A stretch of DNA of 64,000 nucleotides from Paludisphaera borealis (GTDB lineage Bacteria > Planctomycetota > Planctomycetia > Isosphaerales > Isosphaeraceae). The stretch spans positions 2,108,001 through 2,172,000 of the forward strand of contig NZ_CP019082.1 of NCBI RefSeq assembly GCF_001956985.1. The letters run 5' to 3'. Made by a program: the position numbers and the translations under genes. The notes under the pieces were generated by a model. The model was given only the letters and a program-made list of their open reading frames with translations. It did no database searches and was not told where the DNA came from. This document shows positions 27,094 through 34,871 of the stretch, one piece after another (position 1 is the first letter of the stretch; every line of letters begins with the position of its first letter).

Positions 27094-27780
27094 TCAACCC
27101 GCCTCAGACCGCCGGCGGCCGAACCGGGCGACGAACTTGGCGAACCGGCGCGGGTCGCGAAGCGGCGGCCCGTGGCCGAAGCAGATCAAGCGGGGCTCCA
27201 AGGCGGCCAGACGCTCGGCCGATCGCCGGTTCTGTTCGGGGTCGAGCGAGAAGATCCGCTCCGGCTCGCGCAACGTCGGATATCCCAGGTAGATGTGCAT
27301 ATTCGCGACGACGTCGCCGATCACGAGAACCCGGTCGTGCTCGCGCCAGAACGAGATGTGGCCGATCGTGTGTCCGGGGGTCTCGACGACCGCGAAGCCG
27401 CCGACCTCGTCCCCCTCGCGGAGCCGACGCGCGACCGGGTGCGTCGGGCCGGTCCAGCGCGGGCCGACGGTCCGGCTCAGCCAGTGCGGCGGCATCCGGG
27501 CCATGATCAGGCCCTCGGTCTCGGCGGCATCGGCGTCGGCCTCGCCGCACCAGAGGGGCAGGTCGAACCGCTCGCAAATCGCGCGCGTCGCCCCTTGATG
27601 GTCGGGGTGGGCGTGCGTCAGCGCGTGGGCCGTCAGTTTCCGTCCCGCCAACTGCCTGAGAATCCGCCGCGTGCCGAGCCGGGTCGCCGCGTCGACCACG
27701 ACGCCCCCCATCACGTACACGTTGAACCCGAACGGCGGGAAGCCACGCAACAATTCGAGGTCGTCGGCCAGTCGGATCAT
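27094..27780 (-). CDS. MBL-fold metallo-hydrolase
   Basis: 228 residues from ATG 27780. The binuclear zinc site is complete: THAHPDHQG at 55-63, then ETPGHTIGHISFW, VIGDVV with bridging Asp and GHGPPLRD near the C-terminus. The short alpha-beta-beta-alpha fold without extra domain fits hydroxyacylglutathione hydrolase-like or generic MBL hydrolases; no RNase J or ArsR-like domain is present. It lacks a signal peptide. The gene is first of a minus-strand cluster with the two phosphatases and thioesterase; the gap to phosphatase 1 is 108 bases, so co-transcription is likely but not certain. An alternative upstream start at 27828 adds residues without family support. Confidence 0.88.
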   Translation of the reverse strand: MIRLADDLELLRGFPPFGFNVYVMGGVVVDAATRLGTRRILRQLAGRKLTAHALTHAHPDHQGATRAICERFDLPLWCGEADADAAETEGLIMARMPPHWLSRTVGPRWTGPTHPVARRLREGDEVGGFAVVETPGHTIGHISFWREHDRVLVIGDVVANMHIYLGYPTLREPERIFSLDPEQNRRSAERLAALEPRLICFGHGPPLRDPRRFAKFVARFGRRRSEAG

Positions 27781-27894
27781 GGTTGACTTCGTGGAAAAAG
27801 CCGGAAAACTGCCCCGCTTACCTCCCAACGAGCCTAACCGACACGCTCCACATTGACCACCAAGGCGTTCTCGATCATGATCGCGCGGGTGCCA

Positions 27895-27917
27895 CGGGTT
27901 CGGCTCGTTCGAACCCG
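27895..27917. other. 8-bp hairpin in divergent intergenic region
   Basis: CGGGTTCG at 27895-27902 pairs with CGAACCCG at 27910-27917 across a 7-base loop. It contains GTTCGAACC, which resembles a tRNA T-arm, but no cloverleaf can be built around it. Its role is unknown. Confidence 0.5.
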
Positions 27918-27944
27918 CCTCGAAGATGCGAAGTCGTCTGGATC

Positions 27945-28023
27945 ATGCACTCGCTGGCGCTTCGGGCTTGTACTCGGCAGCCGCAAAGGAGCAAGTACAA
28001 GCCCGAAGCGCCAGCGAGTGCAT
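27945..28023. repeat. Dispersed inverted repeat, copy B
   Basis: Perfect 30-base arms at 27945-27974 and 27994-28023, with a 19-base loop. The arm contains CACTCGCTGGCGCTTCGGGC followed by TTGTACT. It lies between the divergent MBL gene and GT39-like gene, only 47 bases before the latter's start, so it would be in or next to its leader. Confidence 0.95.
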
Positions 28024-28069
28024 TCCTCCCGTTAGCGAGTGACTCGCCTTGATGCGAAAGGTGTCGACC

Positions 28070-29452
28070 ATGGTCGGAAGGAGTCGCTGGATCGCCTTGG
28101 GCCTCGTCGTCGCGGCCGTTCTGGTCCGTGTCGCGGCGGTGCTGGTGCTTCAGAGCCATCATGTGCCGAGGTCGACTTTCGAGCACGGCGAAATCGCCGC
28201 GTCGATCGTCGCCGGGCGCGGGTTCTCGATGCAGTTCCTCGGCGCGGAAGGCCCGACCTCGCAGCAGGCGCCTGTCTATCCGGCGATCGTCGCTCTGGCC
28301 TACGCGGCGGGAGGCGTCGAGCAGCCGCGCGCGCTCTTGATGCTCGAACTCGGCCAGGCCCTGCTCGGCGGCTTGCTCGTGCTGGGCGTGCTTCGCCTGA
28401 CGAGCCGGGTCGTCCCTGACTGTCCCGCGGCGGCGTGGACGGCCGGCGCGATCGCCGCGTTTCATCCGACGCTCGTTTATGCCACGACGTACGTCCAGGT
28501 GGCCGCGCTGGCGGCCACGCTCGTCGTCTGGATTCTCGTCTGGGCCGCCCGGACCGCCGAGTCGCGGTCGATCCGCGACGCCGCGATCGTCGGGGCGCTC
28601 CTGGCCCTCGCCGCGCTGACCGACCCCATCCTCGGCCTCGTCGGAGCGGGCGTTCTGGTCGCGATCGCCGCTGGAAGCATGGAACGGCGGCGGGCCGTCG
28701 GCCTGGCGGCGGTCGTCGCGCTGACGTCGGCGATCGGGATCGCCCCTTGGGTGGTCCGCAACGCGATCGTCCACGGCGAGTTCGTGCCGATCAAGAGCAC
28801 GTTTGGTTATGCGTTCTGGCAAGGCAACTGCGCGATCAGCGAGGGGACCGACAAGGTGGTCCGCGCATCGGTCGACCGGATCTTCGAGGCTCCCGGCGCG
28901 ACGGCCGATCTGTCATCGCTGAACGCGACGATGTGGAGGGCGCGGCACGAAGCGGGCTACATCGACGACATCGCGATGTCGAATGAGTTCAAGCGGCACC
29001 TCGGGACGCTGTCGGAGCCGGAGCGGTCGGGGGTGCTGCTCCGCATGGCGACGGCGGAGATCAAGGCGAATCCGCTGCGGTACTTGCAGCTCTGCCTCCG
29101 CCGGCTCCAGTACTTCTGGCTGTTCGACGAGACCAACCCGAAGACGCGCGTGTGGATCTATCGCGTCAGCCACCTCGGGCTGACGGCCTTGGCCCTCGCG
29201 GGATTGATGCTCGCCGCGCCTACCGCCCGGCGACGGCTCGCGCCGACGATCGCGACGGCGGCCGTCCTGAGCGTCTTCCACGCGCTGACGATCGTCTCGG
29301 CCCGGTTCCACATCCCGATCGAGCCGCTGATGGCGGTGTGGGCGGGCGCGGGCGTCTCCGGCCTGCGCGCGCCGCATTGGATCAAGGCGATTCGATCAAC
29401 CGCGACGGCTCACCACGTCGAACGAATCGGGGTCGTAAGCCGGCTTGGATGA
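28070..29452 (+). CDS. Polytopic membrane protein, GT39/ArnT-like glycosyltransferase
   Basis: 460 residues from ATG 28070 with AAAGGTG at 28057-28063. About ten membrane helices. The first loop after helix 1 has FEHGEIAASIVAGRGFSMQF followed by PTSQQAPVYPAIVALAYAAG, the layout of the GT-C (PMT/ArnT, GT39) catalytic loop, in which an acidic residue near the start of loop 1 is catalytic. These enzymes transfer sugars from polyprenyl-phosphate donors to lipids or proteins on the periplasmic face. A longer periplasmic segment lies at about 245-340 (YAFWQGNCAISEGTDKVV). The end overlaps the convergent membrane protein gene by 57 bases. Confidence 0.75.
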   Translation: MVGRSRWIALGLVVAAVLVRVAAVLVLQSHHVPRSTFEHGEIAASIVAGRGFSMQFLGAEGPTSQQAPVYPAIVALAYAAGGVEQPRALLMLELGQALLGGLLVLGVLRLTSRVVPDCPAAAWTAGAIAAFHPTLVYATTYVQVAALAATLVVWILVWAARTAESRSIRDAAIVGALLALAALTDPILGLVGAGVLVAIAAGSMERRRAVGLAAVVALTSAIGIAPWVVRNAIVHGEFVPIKSTFGYAFWQGNCAISEGTDKVVRASVDRIFEAPGATADLSSLNATMWRARHEAGYIDDIAMSNEFKRHLGTLSEPERSGVLLRMATAEIKANPLRYLQLCLRRLQYFWLFDETNPKTRVWIYRVSHLGLTALALAGLMLAAPTARRRLAPTIATAAVLSVFHALTIVSARFHIPIEPLMAVWAGAGVSGLRAPHWIKAIRSTATAHHVERIGVVSRLG

Positions 29453-29869
29453 ATCGAAGTGCGCTTCCGAGTACGACGATAAAGCCGCGGACATCGCCTT
29501 GGCGTGGGCGCGATGCTGAAGTACGAAGAGGACCAGGCTGGTCGTCATGGCTCCCATGCTGACCACGAGGGCGCAGCCCCAGGTGATGGCGGTCTGCGCC
29601 AGCGAGTCCGGCATGTAGTGGCCCATGTTCATAGTCGCGACCAGAGCGCAGAAGGACGCGAACACCGGAACCCCCGCGCCGATTGCGATCACCGCGCCCG
29701 TCCCCGGCGGCGAGATCGCGGGCGGAACGGGCGTGCCGGCGGCGATCGCCTGCATTCGCTCCAGGTGCCGCCACTGCCGCTTCTGGTGGCCTTGCTTGAG
29801 CAGCATGATGGTGGGCACCAGGAACAAGGGGAGCGAGATGCCCGCCAACGGAATCAGGATGTGTTCCAC
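29396..29869 (-). CDS. Small membrane protein, unknown function
   Basis: 157 residues from GTG 29869, with GAGGAA about seven bases upstream. Three predicted membrane helices: ILIPLAGISLPLFLVPTIML at the start, AVIAIGAGVPVFASFCALVA, and AITWGCALVVSMGAMTTSLV with LFVLQ. Between helices 1 and 2 is a basic cytoplasmic segment (KQGHQKRQWRHLERMQAIAA), the usual arrangement in DUF6249-like small proteins of this phylum; the family assignment is only a guess. The C-terminal 40 residues are polar (SSYSEAHFDSSKPAYDPDSF). It is divergent from glpK, whose start is 114 bases away. Confidence 0.6.
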   Translation of the reverse strand: MEHILIPLAGISLPLFLVPTIMLLKQGHQKRQWRHLERMQAIAAGTPVPPAISPPGTGAVIAIGAGVPVFASFCALVATMNMGHYMPDSLAQTAITWGCALVVSMGAMTTSLVLFVLQHRAHAKAMSAALSSYSEAHFDSSKPAYDPDSFDVVSRRG

Positions 29870-29982
29870 TTCGTCTTCCTCTTGAAAATCGCTTGCCGGC
29901 GGGCGATTTCGCACCCGCCTCGTGTTATCGTGTTGACGGTTCAACGATCCAACCGACCAGGTTCCCGAGAGGAAATCGTCTC

Positions 29983-31488
29983 ATGGCACGCGACCATCTG
30001 CTGGTGATCGACCAGGGAACCACGAGCACGCGGGTCATCCTCTACGACACGAAGCTGCAAGCCGTTGGTCAAGCCCAGGTCGAGGTTTTGCCGACCTACC
30101 CACGCTCCGGCTGGGTCGAACACGACCCCGAGGCTCTGATTGCCTCGGTCGGGTCGCAAGTGACGACGGCCCTTCTGAACGCCCGCGTCCGGGCCGAGCA
30201 GATCGCGGCGATCGGGATCACCAACCAGCGCGAGACGACCATTGTCTGGGACCGCGAAACCGGCCGCGCGATCGCCCCGGCCCTGGTCTGGCAAGACCGC
30301 CGCACGGCCGACGCCTGCAACCGGCTGCGCGACAAGAAGGAATGGATCTCAAAGGCCACCGGCCTGGTGATCGACCCCTATTTCTCGGCCACGAAGATCG
30401 CCTGGCTGCTCGACAACGTCCCCGGCGCCCGACGCCGGGCCGAGGCCGGCGAGCTGGCCGCGGGCACCGTCGACACCCTCGTCATCCGCCACCTCACCAG
30501 CGGCGAACACCTGACGGATTCGACCAACGCCTCGCGAACCTTGCTCATGGACCTGGCGACCGACGAATGGTCCGAGGAACTCTGTAACGTCTTCGGCGTT
30601 CCGATCGGATTATTGGCCGAAATCCGCCCCAGCACCGGCGATTTCGGCGCGACCAGGGGCCTCGACTACCTGCCCGACGGCATCCCCATCCGGGGCGTCG
30701 CCGGCGACCAGCAGGCGTCGCTCGTGGGCCAGGGATGCTTGCACGACGGCCAGGCCAAATGCACGTACGGCACCGGCGCCTTCCTGCTGGCCCACACCGG
30801 AGGCCGGATCGTCCGCTCGCAGCGCGGGCTGATCACCACGAGGGCCGCGTCGGTCGGCGAGGAGCCGCCGCAATACGCGCTCGAAGGGAGCGTGTTCATC
30901 GCCGGCGCGGCCGTCCAGTGGTTTCGCGACGGCCTCAAGGCGATCGGCTCGGCGGCCGAGATCGGCGATCTGGCCCTTCGGGGAGATCCCGACTGCGAGG
31001 TCGTCTTCGTGCCGGCTCTCACCGGGTTGGGCGCCCCGCACTGGGAGCCCTCGGCCCGAGGAACGATCTTCGGCTTGACCCGCGCCACCAGCATGGCCGA
31101 CATCGCCCACGCCGTGCTCGAAGGGGTCGCGTTCCAGATCGGCGACCTGATCACGGCTATCGAGGACGACCTCGGCGACTCCCTGAAGCGACTCCGCGTC
31201 GACGGCGGCATGTCCCGATCCGACCCCTTCTTGCAGTTCCAGGCGGACGTCCTCGGCCAGCCGATCGACCGCAGCCCGCAGGTCGAATCGACCGCGCTCG
31301 GCGCCGCCCTCCTGGCCGGCGTCGGAATCGGCCTCTGGCCCGACCGCGAGGCGGCCGTCGCCTTGCTCCAATCCGGCGGCCGCACCTTCGAGCCCGCTCG
31401 CGGCTACGAGTGGCGCGCCCGCGCCCTCGAACGCTGGCGCCGCGCCGTCGAGACGACCATGGGACATTACCGCAAAGAGCGCCGCTGA
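29983..31488 (+). CDS. glpK: Glycerol kinase
   Basis: Phosphorylates glycerol to sn-glycerol 3-phosphate using ATP. The 501-residue protein from ATG 29983 (GAGAGGAAA upstream) shows the FGGY-kinase layout: phosphate 1 motif LVIDQGTTSTRVILYD, glycerol-contact region GWVEHDPEAL and TNQRETTIVWDRETG, DATNASRT-equivalent DSTNASRTLLMDL, GVAGDQQASLVGQGC, KCTYGTGAFLLAHTG and the adenosine motif LRVDGGMSRSDPFLQFQAD. Length agrees with the family (about 500). No glpF or glpD is next to it, so it stands alone here. Repeat copy C follows 60 bases after the stop. Confidence 0.97.
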   Translation: MARDHLLVIDQGTTSTRVILYDTKLQAVGQAQVEVLPTYPRSGWVEHDPEALIASVGSQVTTALLNARVRAEQIAAIGITNQRETTIVWDRETGRAIAPALVWQDRRTADACNRLRDKKEWISKATGLVIDPYFSATKIAWLLDNVPGARRRAEAGELAAGTVDTLVIRHLTSGEHLTDSTNASRTLLMDLATDEWSEELCNVFGVPIGLLAEIRPSTGDFGATRGLDYLPDGIPIRGVAGDQQASLVGQGCLHDGQAKCTYGTGAFLLAHTGGRIVRSQRGLITTRAASVGEEPPQYALEGSVFIAGAAVQWFRDGLKAIGSAAEIGDLALRGDPDCEVVFVPALTGLGAPHWEPSARGTIFGLTRATSMADIAHAVLEGVAFQIGDLITAIEDDLGDSLKRLRVDGGMSRSDPFLQFQADVLGQPIDRSPQVESTALGAALLAGVGIGLWPDREAAVALLQSGGRTFEPARGYEWRARALERWRRAVETTMGHYRKERR

Positions 31489-31548
31489 CGGGACCTGATC
31501 AAACAACACACATCACAATCACATGTCCGACTGCGGCGAACCCTCGGA

Positions 31549-31624
31549 ATACAAGCCCGAAGCGCCAGCGAGTGCATTTCCCCGATCTACCGAGAATGCA
31601 CTCGCTGGCGCTTCGGGCTTGTAT
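31549..31624. repeat. Dispersed inverted repeat, copy C
   Basis: Perfect 30-base arms at 31549-31578 and 31595-31624, with a 16-base loop. Relative to copies A and B the units face the other way: ATACAAGCCCGAAGC is outermost and GAGTGCATT innermost. It lies between the convergent stops of glpK (31488) and the MFS gene (31678). Confidence 0.95.
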
Positions 31625-31677
31625 CCGGACCCGCCCCCCCATTTCCACATGGTGGTTTGTATCTCTGTGGCGGCCGA

Positions 31678-32982
31678 TCACGCGGCTTCCGGGGTGGTCT
31701 CGTCAAGCATTGAATGAACTGAATCCTTGTTCGCCCTCGCCGACTCCCGCGTCGGGCGGACGCGGCCGGCGAGGTAGATGCTGAGCGCGGTGAACGCTAC
31801 GGCCAGAATCCCGACGCGGCCGAAGTGCAGCAAAACGCCGTCGGCTTGTTTGACCAGGATCAGACCGCCGAGGTAGGCGCCGAGGCCCGACGCCAGGTGT
31901 TGCACGGCCGAATTGGCGCTCATGAAGCCGCCTCGCTGCGACCGCTCAACGCTGCCGGTGATCATCGCCAGCGCCGCGACCATGCGGCCGGCGTTGCTCA
32001 GCATCAGCGCGCCCACCAGGCCGACCGACACGGCCAGCGGGACGACGCCGAGGTTGCTCACCACGAGCATCAACGTCGCCGAGACCGTCGCCACGATCCG
32101 GTAGACCGGCAGCTTGCCGAAGCGGTCGGCCAGCCGTCCGATCAAGGGCGCGCCCACGAGCGTCAGCGCCCCGCCGGTCACGAAAACCCAGGGGAGCTGC
32201 TCCTCCAGCACCCCCGCGTTGGCGACGAGGTAGACGCTGATGTAGGGGATCATCGAGAAGCTGCCGAGCATCAGCGCGGTCGTCAGGGCGAAGGCGCGAA
32301 GGTGGCCGACGTGGCCGAACGTCGCGGCGATCTTCCGCAACGGATGCGCGTGAGCCGCGCCGTGAAGGTGCTCGCGCAACGGCGGCAAGGTCCGGAGGGC
32401 CACGAAGAAGATCGGCACGGCCAGGGCCGCCAGGACCAGGAACGGCGTCTGCCAGCCGTACTTCGTCCCCAGCCACAGCCCGACCGGAACGCCGACGACC
32501 GACGCCACGGCGAACGCCGACATCAAGATCCCCGTCGCCCTCCCCCGGCGCTCCTCGGGGAACACGTCGCCGACGATCGCCAGCGACATCCCACCCAAAA
32601 TTCCGCCGAACGCCCCCGTCACCACGCGAGCCGCCAGCAACGTCCCGTACGACCAGGCGAGCCCGCAGAGCAACGTGCCCAGCACGAACCCCGCGAACAG
32701 GCTCAGGAACGCCGTCTTCCGCCCGAACCGATCGAGCACCGACGATCCCATCAGCCCGGCGATCCCTGCCGCGATCGTGTACGACGAAACGATCAGTCCG
32801 AACTGCGCCGGCGTGATCTCCAGAGAGCGCATCAACTGCGGCCCCAACGGCATCACGACCATGAAGTCGACGATGCTCGTGAACTGCACCGACGCCAGCA
32901 TCAGCAGCAACAGCCGCTCGCGCCGCTGATCCAGAACCCTTTGCGACTTGGTCGATCCTACGTCCTCGATCAGCACGGACAT
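31678..32982 (-). CDS. MFS transporter (drug/sugar efflux type)
   Basis: About 434 residues and 12 membrane helices. Motif A between helices 2 and 3 reads GSSVLDRFGRKTAFL, with its repeat in the second half, GRLADRFGKLPVYR. Helix 5 motif C-like segment ASVVGVPVGLWLGTKYGWQ is typical of DHA1 exporters. ATG 32982 has GGGAGG directly against it; GTG 32976, six bases after that ribosome-binding site, is therefore a likely true start. The N-terminus is cytoplasmic and polar, and the C-terminus ends RESARANKDSVHSMLDETTP. The substrate is unknown. It converges on glpK, with repeat copy C between them. Confidence 0.88.
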   Translation of the reverse strand: MSVLIEDVGSTKSQRVLDQRRERLLLLMLASVQFTSIVDFMVVMPLGPQLMRSLEITPAQFGLIVSSYTIAAGIAGLMGSSVLDRFGRKTAFLSLFAGFVLGTLLCGLAWSYGTLLAARVVTGAFGGILGGMSLAIVGDVFPEERRGRATGILMSAFAVASVVGVPVGLWLGTKYGWQTPFLVLAALAVPIFFVALRTLPPLREHLHGAAHAHPLRKIAATFGHVGHLRAFALTTALMLGSFSMIPYISVYLVANAGVLEEQLPWVFVTGGALTLVGAPLIGRLADRFGKLPVYRIVATVSATLMLVVSNLGVVPLAVSVGLVGALMLSNAGRMVAALAMITGSVERSQRGGFMSANSAVQHLASGLGAYLGGLILVKQADGVLLHFGRVGILAVAFTALSIYLAGRVRPTRESARANKDSVHSMLDETTPEAA

Positions 32983-33050
32983 CCTCCCTGACCTGCGATT
33001 GACCAATTCGATCTCGCCTATGATTCGTTACTGGTATTCCGGCTTCGCCG

Positions 33051-33824
33051 TCATTTCGACTTCGCCGTGTTCGGCTTTTGAATCTCGATCTCCTCGAGCG
33101 TCGTGGCGCAGAGGATGTCATCAAAATAAATGGTGTCTTCCGACTTGGAATGCGGATCGCGATGAATTCCCGGCTGGGAGAAATAGACGCTCTGCGGCCC
33201 CTTCGTCTGCACTTTTTTGTCCAGGACGACCACGCCGTCCCACCAGAGCTTGGCATTCCCCTTGGCCGGATCTTCCGACCAATGAATGTGCATGCCCAAC
33301 TGGTGCCATCGACCGACGGTGAAATCCCCCTCCCAATGGACGCCCTTCCGGCCCAGGTTGCCGGTGCCGTATTTGATGGACGTGCCCGTCCCGTCGGCCT
33401 TGGGTTCCACCCACCACGTCATCACGTTGTTGTAGCGCGGAGGCGGGCTGCCTTCCCAGTAATAGAAATTGTCGCGATCCTTGGGAGGCTCTTTCATGTA
33501 CATGTAAAACGACACGAAGGTGTCGGACCCCTCCTTGACCGTGACCTTGGGTCCATTGGCCTGGACGCGCAGTTGCCGCGCGTTGAAGACGTCGTCCTCG
33601 TGGATCGTGAATCGGCCGGCGTACTTTCCCGAGTGGACGACGTCGGAGTCGACCTCGATATGCCCCGGCTTGATGTTCTTGCTCTTGCCGCTGAATTGAC
33701 TGAAATCGCCGGTTTCGAAGTCGGCCTTGAAGACGATCTCGGCCGCCGCGGGACCGAGCCGGGGAAACGCGCCCGAGAGCAGAACGGCGACCGCCAGACC
33801 CACTTGCCGAACTTTCCGTCTCAT
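33051..33824 (-). CDS. Secreted polysaccharide-lyase-like protein (heparin lyase I fold)
   Basis: 257 residues with a signal peptide (VGLAVAVLLSGAFPRLGPAAA). The mature part is a jelly-roll of the PF14099 kind: IVFKADFETGDFSQFS at the start, HSGKYAGRFTIHEDD, VSFYMYMKEPPKDRDNFYYW, GRWHQLGMHIHWSEDPAKGN and the closing strands VYFSQPGIHRD...DTIYFDDILCATT. This family includes alginate, glucuronan and heparin lyases, but no catalytic residue can be fixed by eye. It is followed, 10 bases upstream on the same strand, by the DUF1559 gene, so the two may be co-transcribed. The likely role is periplasmic or extracellular polysaccharide binding or cleavage. Confidence 0.75.
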   Translation of the reverse strand: MRRKVRQVGLAVAVLLSGAFPRLGPAAAEIVFKADFETGDFSQFSGKSKNIKPGHIEVDSDVVHSGKYAGRFTIHEDDVFNARQLRVQANGPKVTVKEGSDTFVSFYMYMKEPPKDRDNFYYWEGSPPPRYNNVMTWWVEPKADGTGTSIKYGTGNLGRKGVHWEGDFTVGRWHQLGMHIHWSEDPAKGNAKLWWDGVVVLDKKVQTKGPQSVYFSQPGIHRDPHSKSEDTIYFDDILCATTLEEIEIQKPNTAKSK

Positions 33825-33833
33825 ATGCGTCCC

Positions 33834-34871
33834 CTAGAAAGAGTCCGAGACGATCTCTCCTCCCGAGCGTGTGGCCAATCCTCGCCATACCGCGGGGTCG
33901 ACGGAGTCCTTGGCGAACTGGACGTGGCCGTCGCAGAAGAGGGCGTTCACGCCGCCGGGGTGGAGGCTGCGGGCGGCCTTCCAGCCGGGGTTGTGATAGA
34001 CGATGCAGTCGTATCGGCTGCTGTTGGGCGGCTCGTGGTGGTTGTACAGCGTGTTGAGGTAGTTGCCGTCCCACCAGTTGGCGCCCTTGTTGAACAACCA
34101 GCCGGCCGGAGCGGCGGCGCACGAGGCGTCGTCGAGCAGCGGCCCCGCGACCCGGGCGAAGGCGCGGGCGGGGATCGCCGGGAGCGGCGTGGGGGTCGTC
34201 TGGGTGTAGTTCCCGGTCATCCCGAGGAGCTGCTCCGACGCCGCCACGGTGTTGCTCGACCCGTCGGTCGCGTTGCGCAGCGAGAGCGACGGCCCCAGGA
34301 TGAACATCCCATTCGCGTTCGTGGCGTCGCCGCTCGGAGCGCCGTCACCAGTGCAGAGGACGTAGTTCGTCGGCCCCGAATCGTCGGCCGGCGGCGGGTT
34401 GCCGTCGCTCGGGCAGGCGAACGTCCCGACTCGGATCGCCATCGCCGTCGTGTTGACCGGGTGGAACGGCCAGAAGGCCGAGGCCCCGCTCGGCTTGTAG
34501 GCGATCGCGAAATCGAAGTTGAACGCGTTGAACAGCGCCGACTGCTCCAGGAACGGCGCGAGCTGCGCGAGCGCGGACCACCGATATTGCAGCGGCGAAG
34601 TCGTCGCCGGGATCTTGCCCGTGGGATACAAGAACCCGACCGGAAAGCCGCCGAGCGCGTCGTGGTAGTTATGCAAAGCGATCCCGATCTGCTTGAGGTT
34701 GTTCACGCACTGCGCGCGACGGGCGGCCTCGCGCGCCGACTGCACGGCGGGCAGCAAGAGCGCGATCAAGACCGCGATGATGGCGATCACGACGAGGAGT
34801 TCGATCAATGTGAACCCGCTCGTCGCGACCGTCGCGTGACCTCTGCGTTGAGGGTCACTTCTTACCGACAT
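33834..34871 (-). CDS. DUF1559 protein with prepilin-type N-terminus (H-X9-DG family)
   Basis: 345 residues. The N-terminal motif GFTLIELLVVIAIIAVLIAL is a type IV prepilin processing site and hydrophobic helix, followed by the planctomycete-typical AVQSAREAARRAQCVNNLKQ. The end HPGGVNALFCDGHVQFAKDS fits the H-X9-DG motif and the final GLATRSGGEIVSDSF is characteristic of DUF1559 proteins, which occur in dozens to hundreds of copies in planctomycete genomes. They are probably pseudopilin-like surface proteins; their function is not known. Start ATG 34871 overlaps the end of the sugar dehydrogenase gene by 17 bases, so the two are co-transcribed. Confidence 0.93.
   Translation of the reverse strand: MSVRSDPQRRGHATVATSGFTLIELLVVIAIIAVLIALLLPAVQSAREAARRAQCVNNLKQIGIALHNYHDALGGFPVGFLYPTGKIPATTSPLQYRWSALAQLAPFLEQSALFNAFNFDFAIAYKPSGASAFWPFHPVNTTAMAIRVGTFACPSDGNPPPADDSGPTNYVLCTGDGAPSGDATNANGMFILGPSLSLRNATDGSSNTVAASEQLLGMTGNYTQTTPTPLPAIPARAFARVAGPLLDDASCAAAPAGWLFNKGANWWDGNYLNTLYNHHEPPNSSRYDCIVYHNPGWKAARSLHPGGVNALFCDGHVQFAKDSVDPAVWRGLATRSGGEIVSDSF

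Noticed and set aside
27895-27917. tRNA T-arm-like GTTCGAACC
   Set aside because: No acceptor, anticodon or D-arm can be placed around it at the proper distances; it is a plain hairpin.
31523-31717. Short open frames reading KPEAPAS or SPKRQRV-type peptides at the repeat loci
   Set aside because: These are translations of the palindromic repeat itself and recur at every copy; they should not be annotated as proteins.
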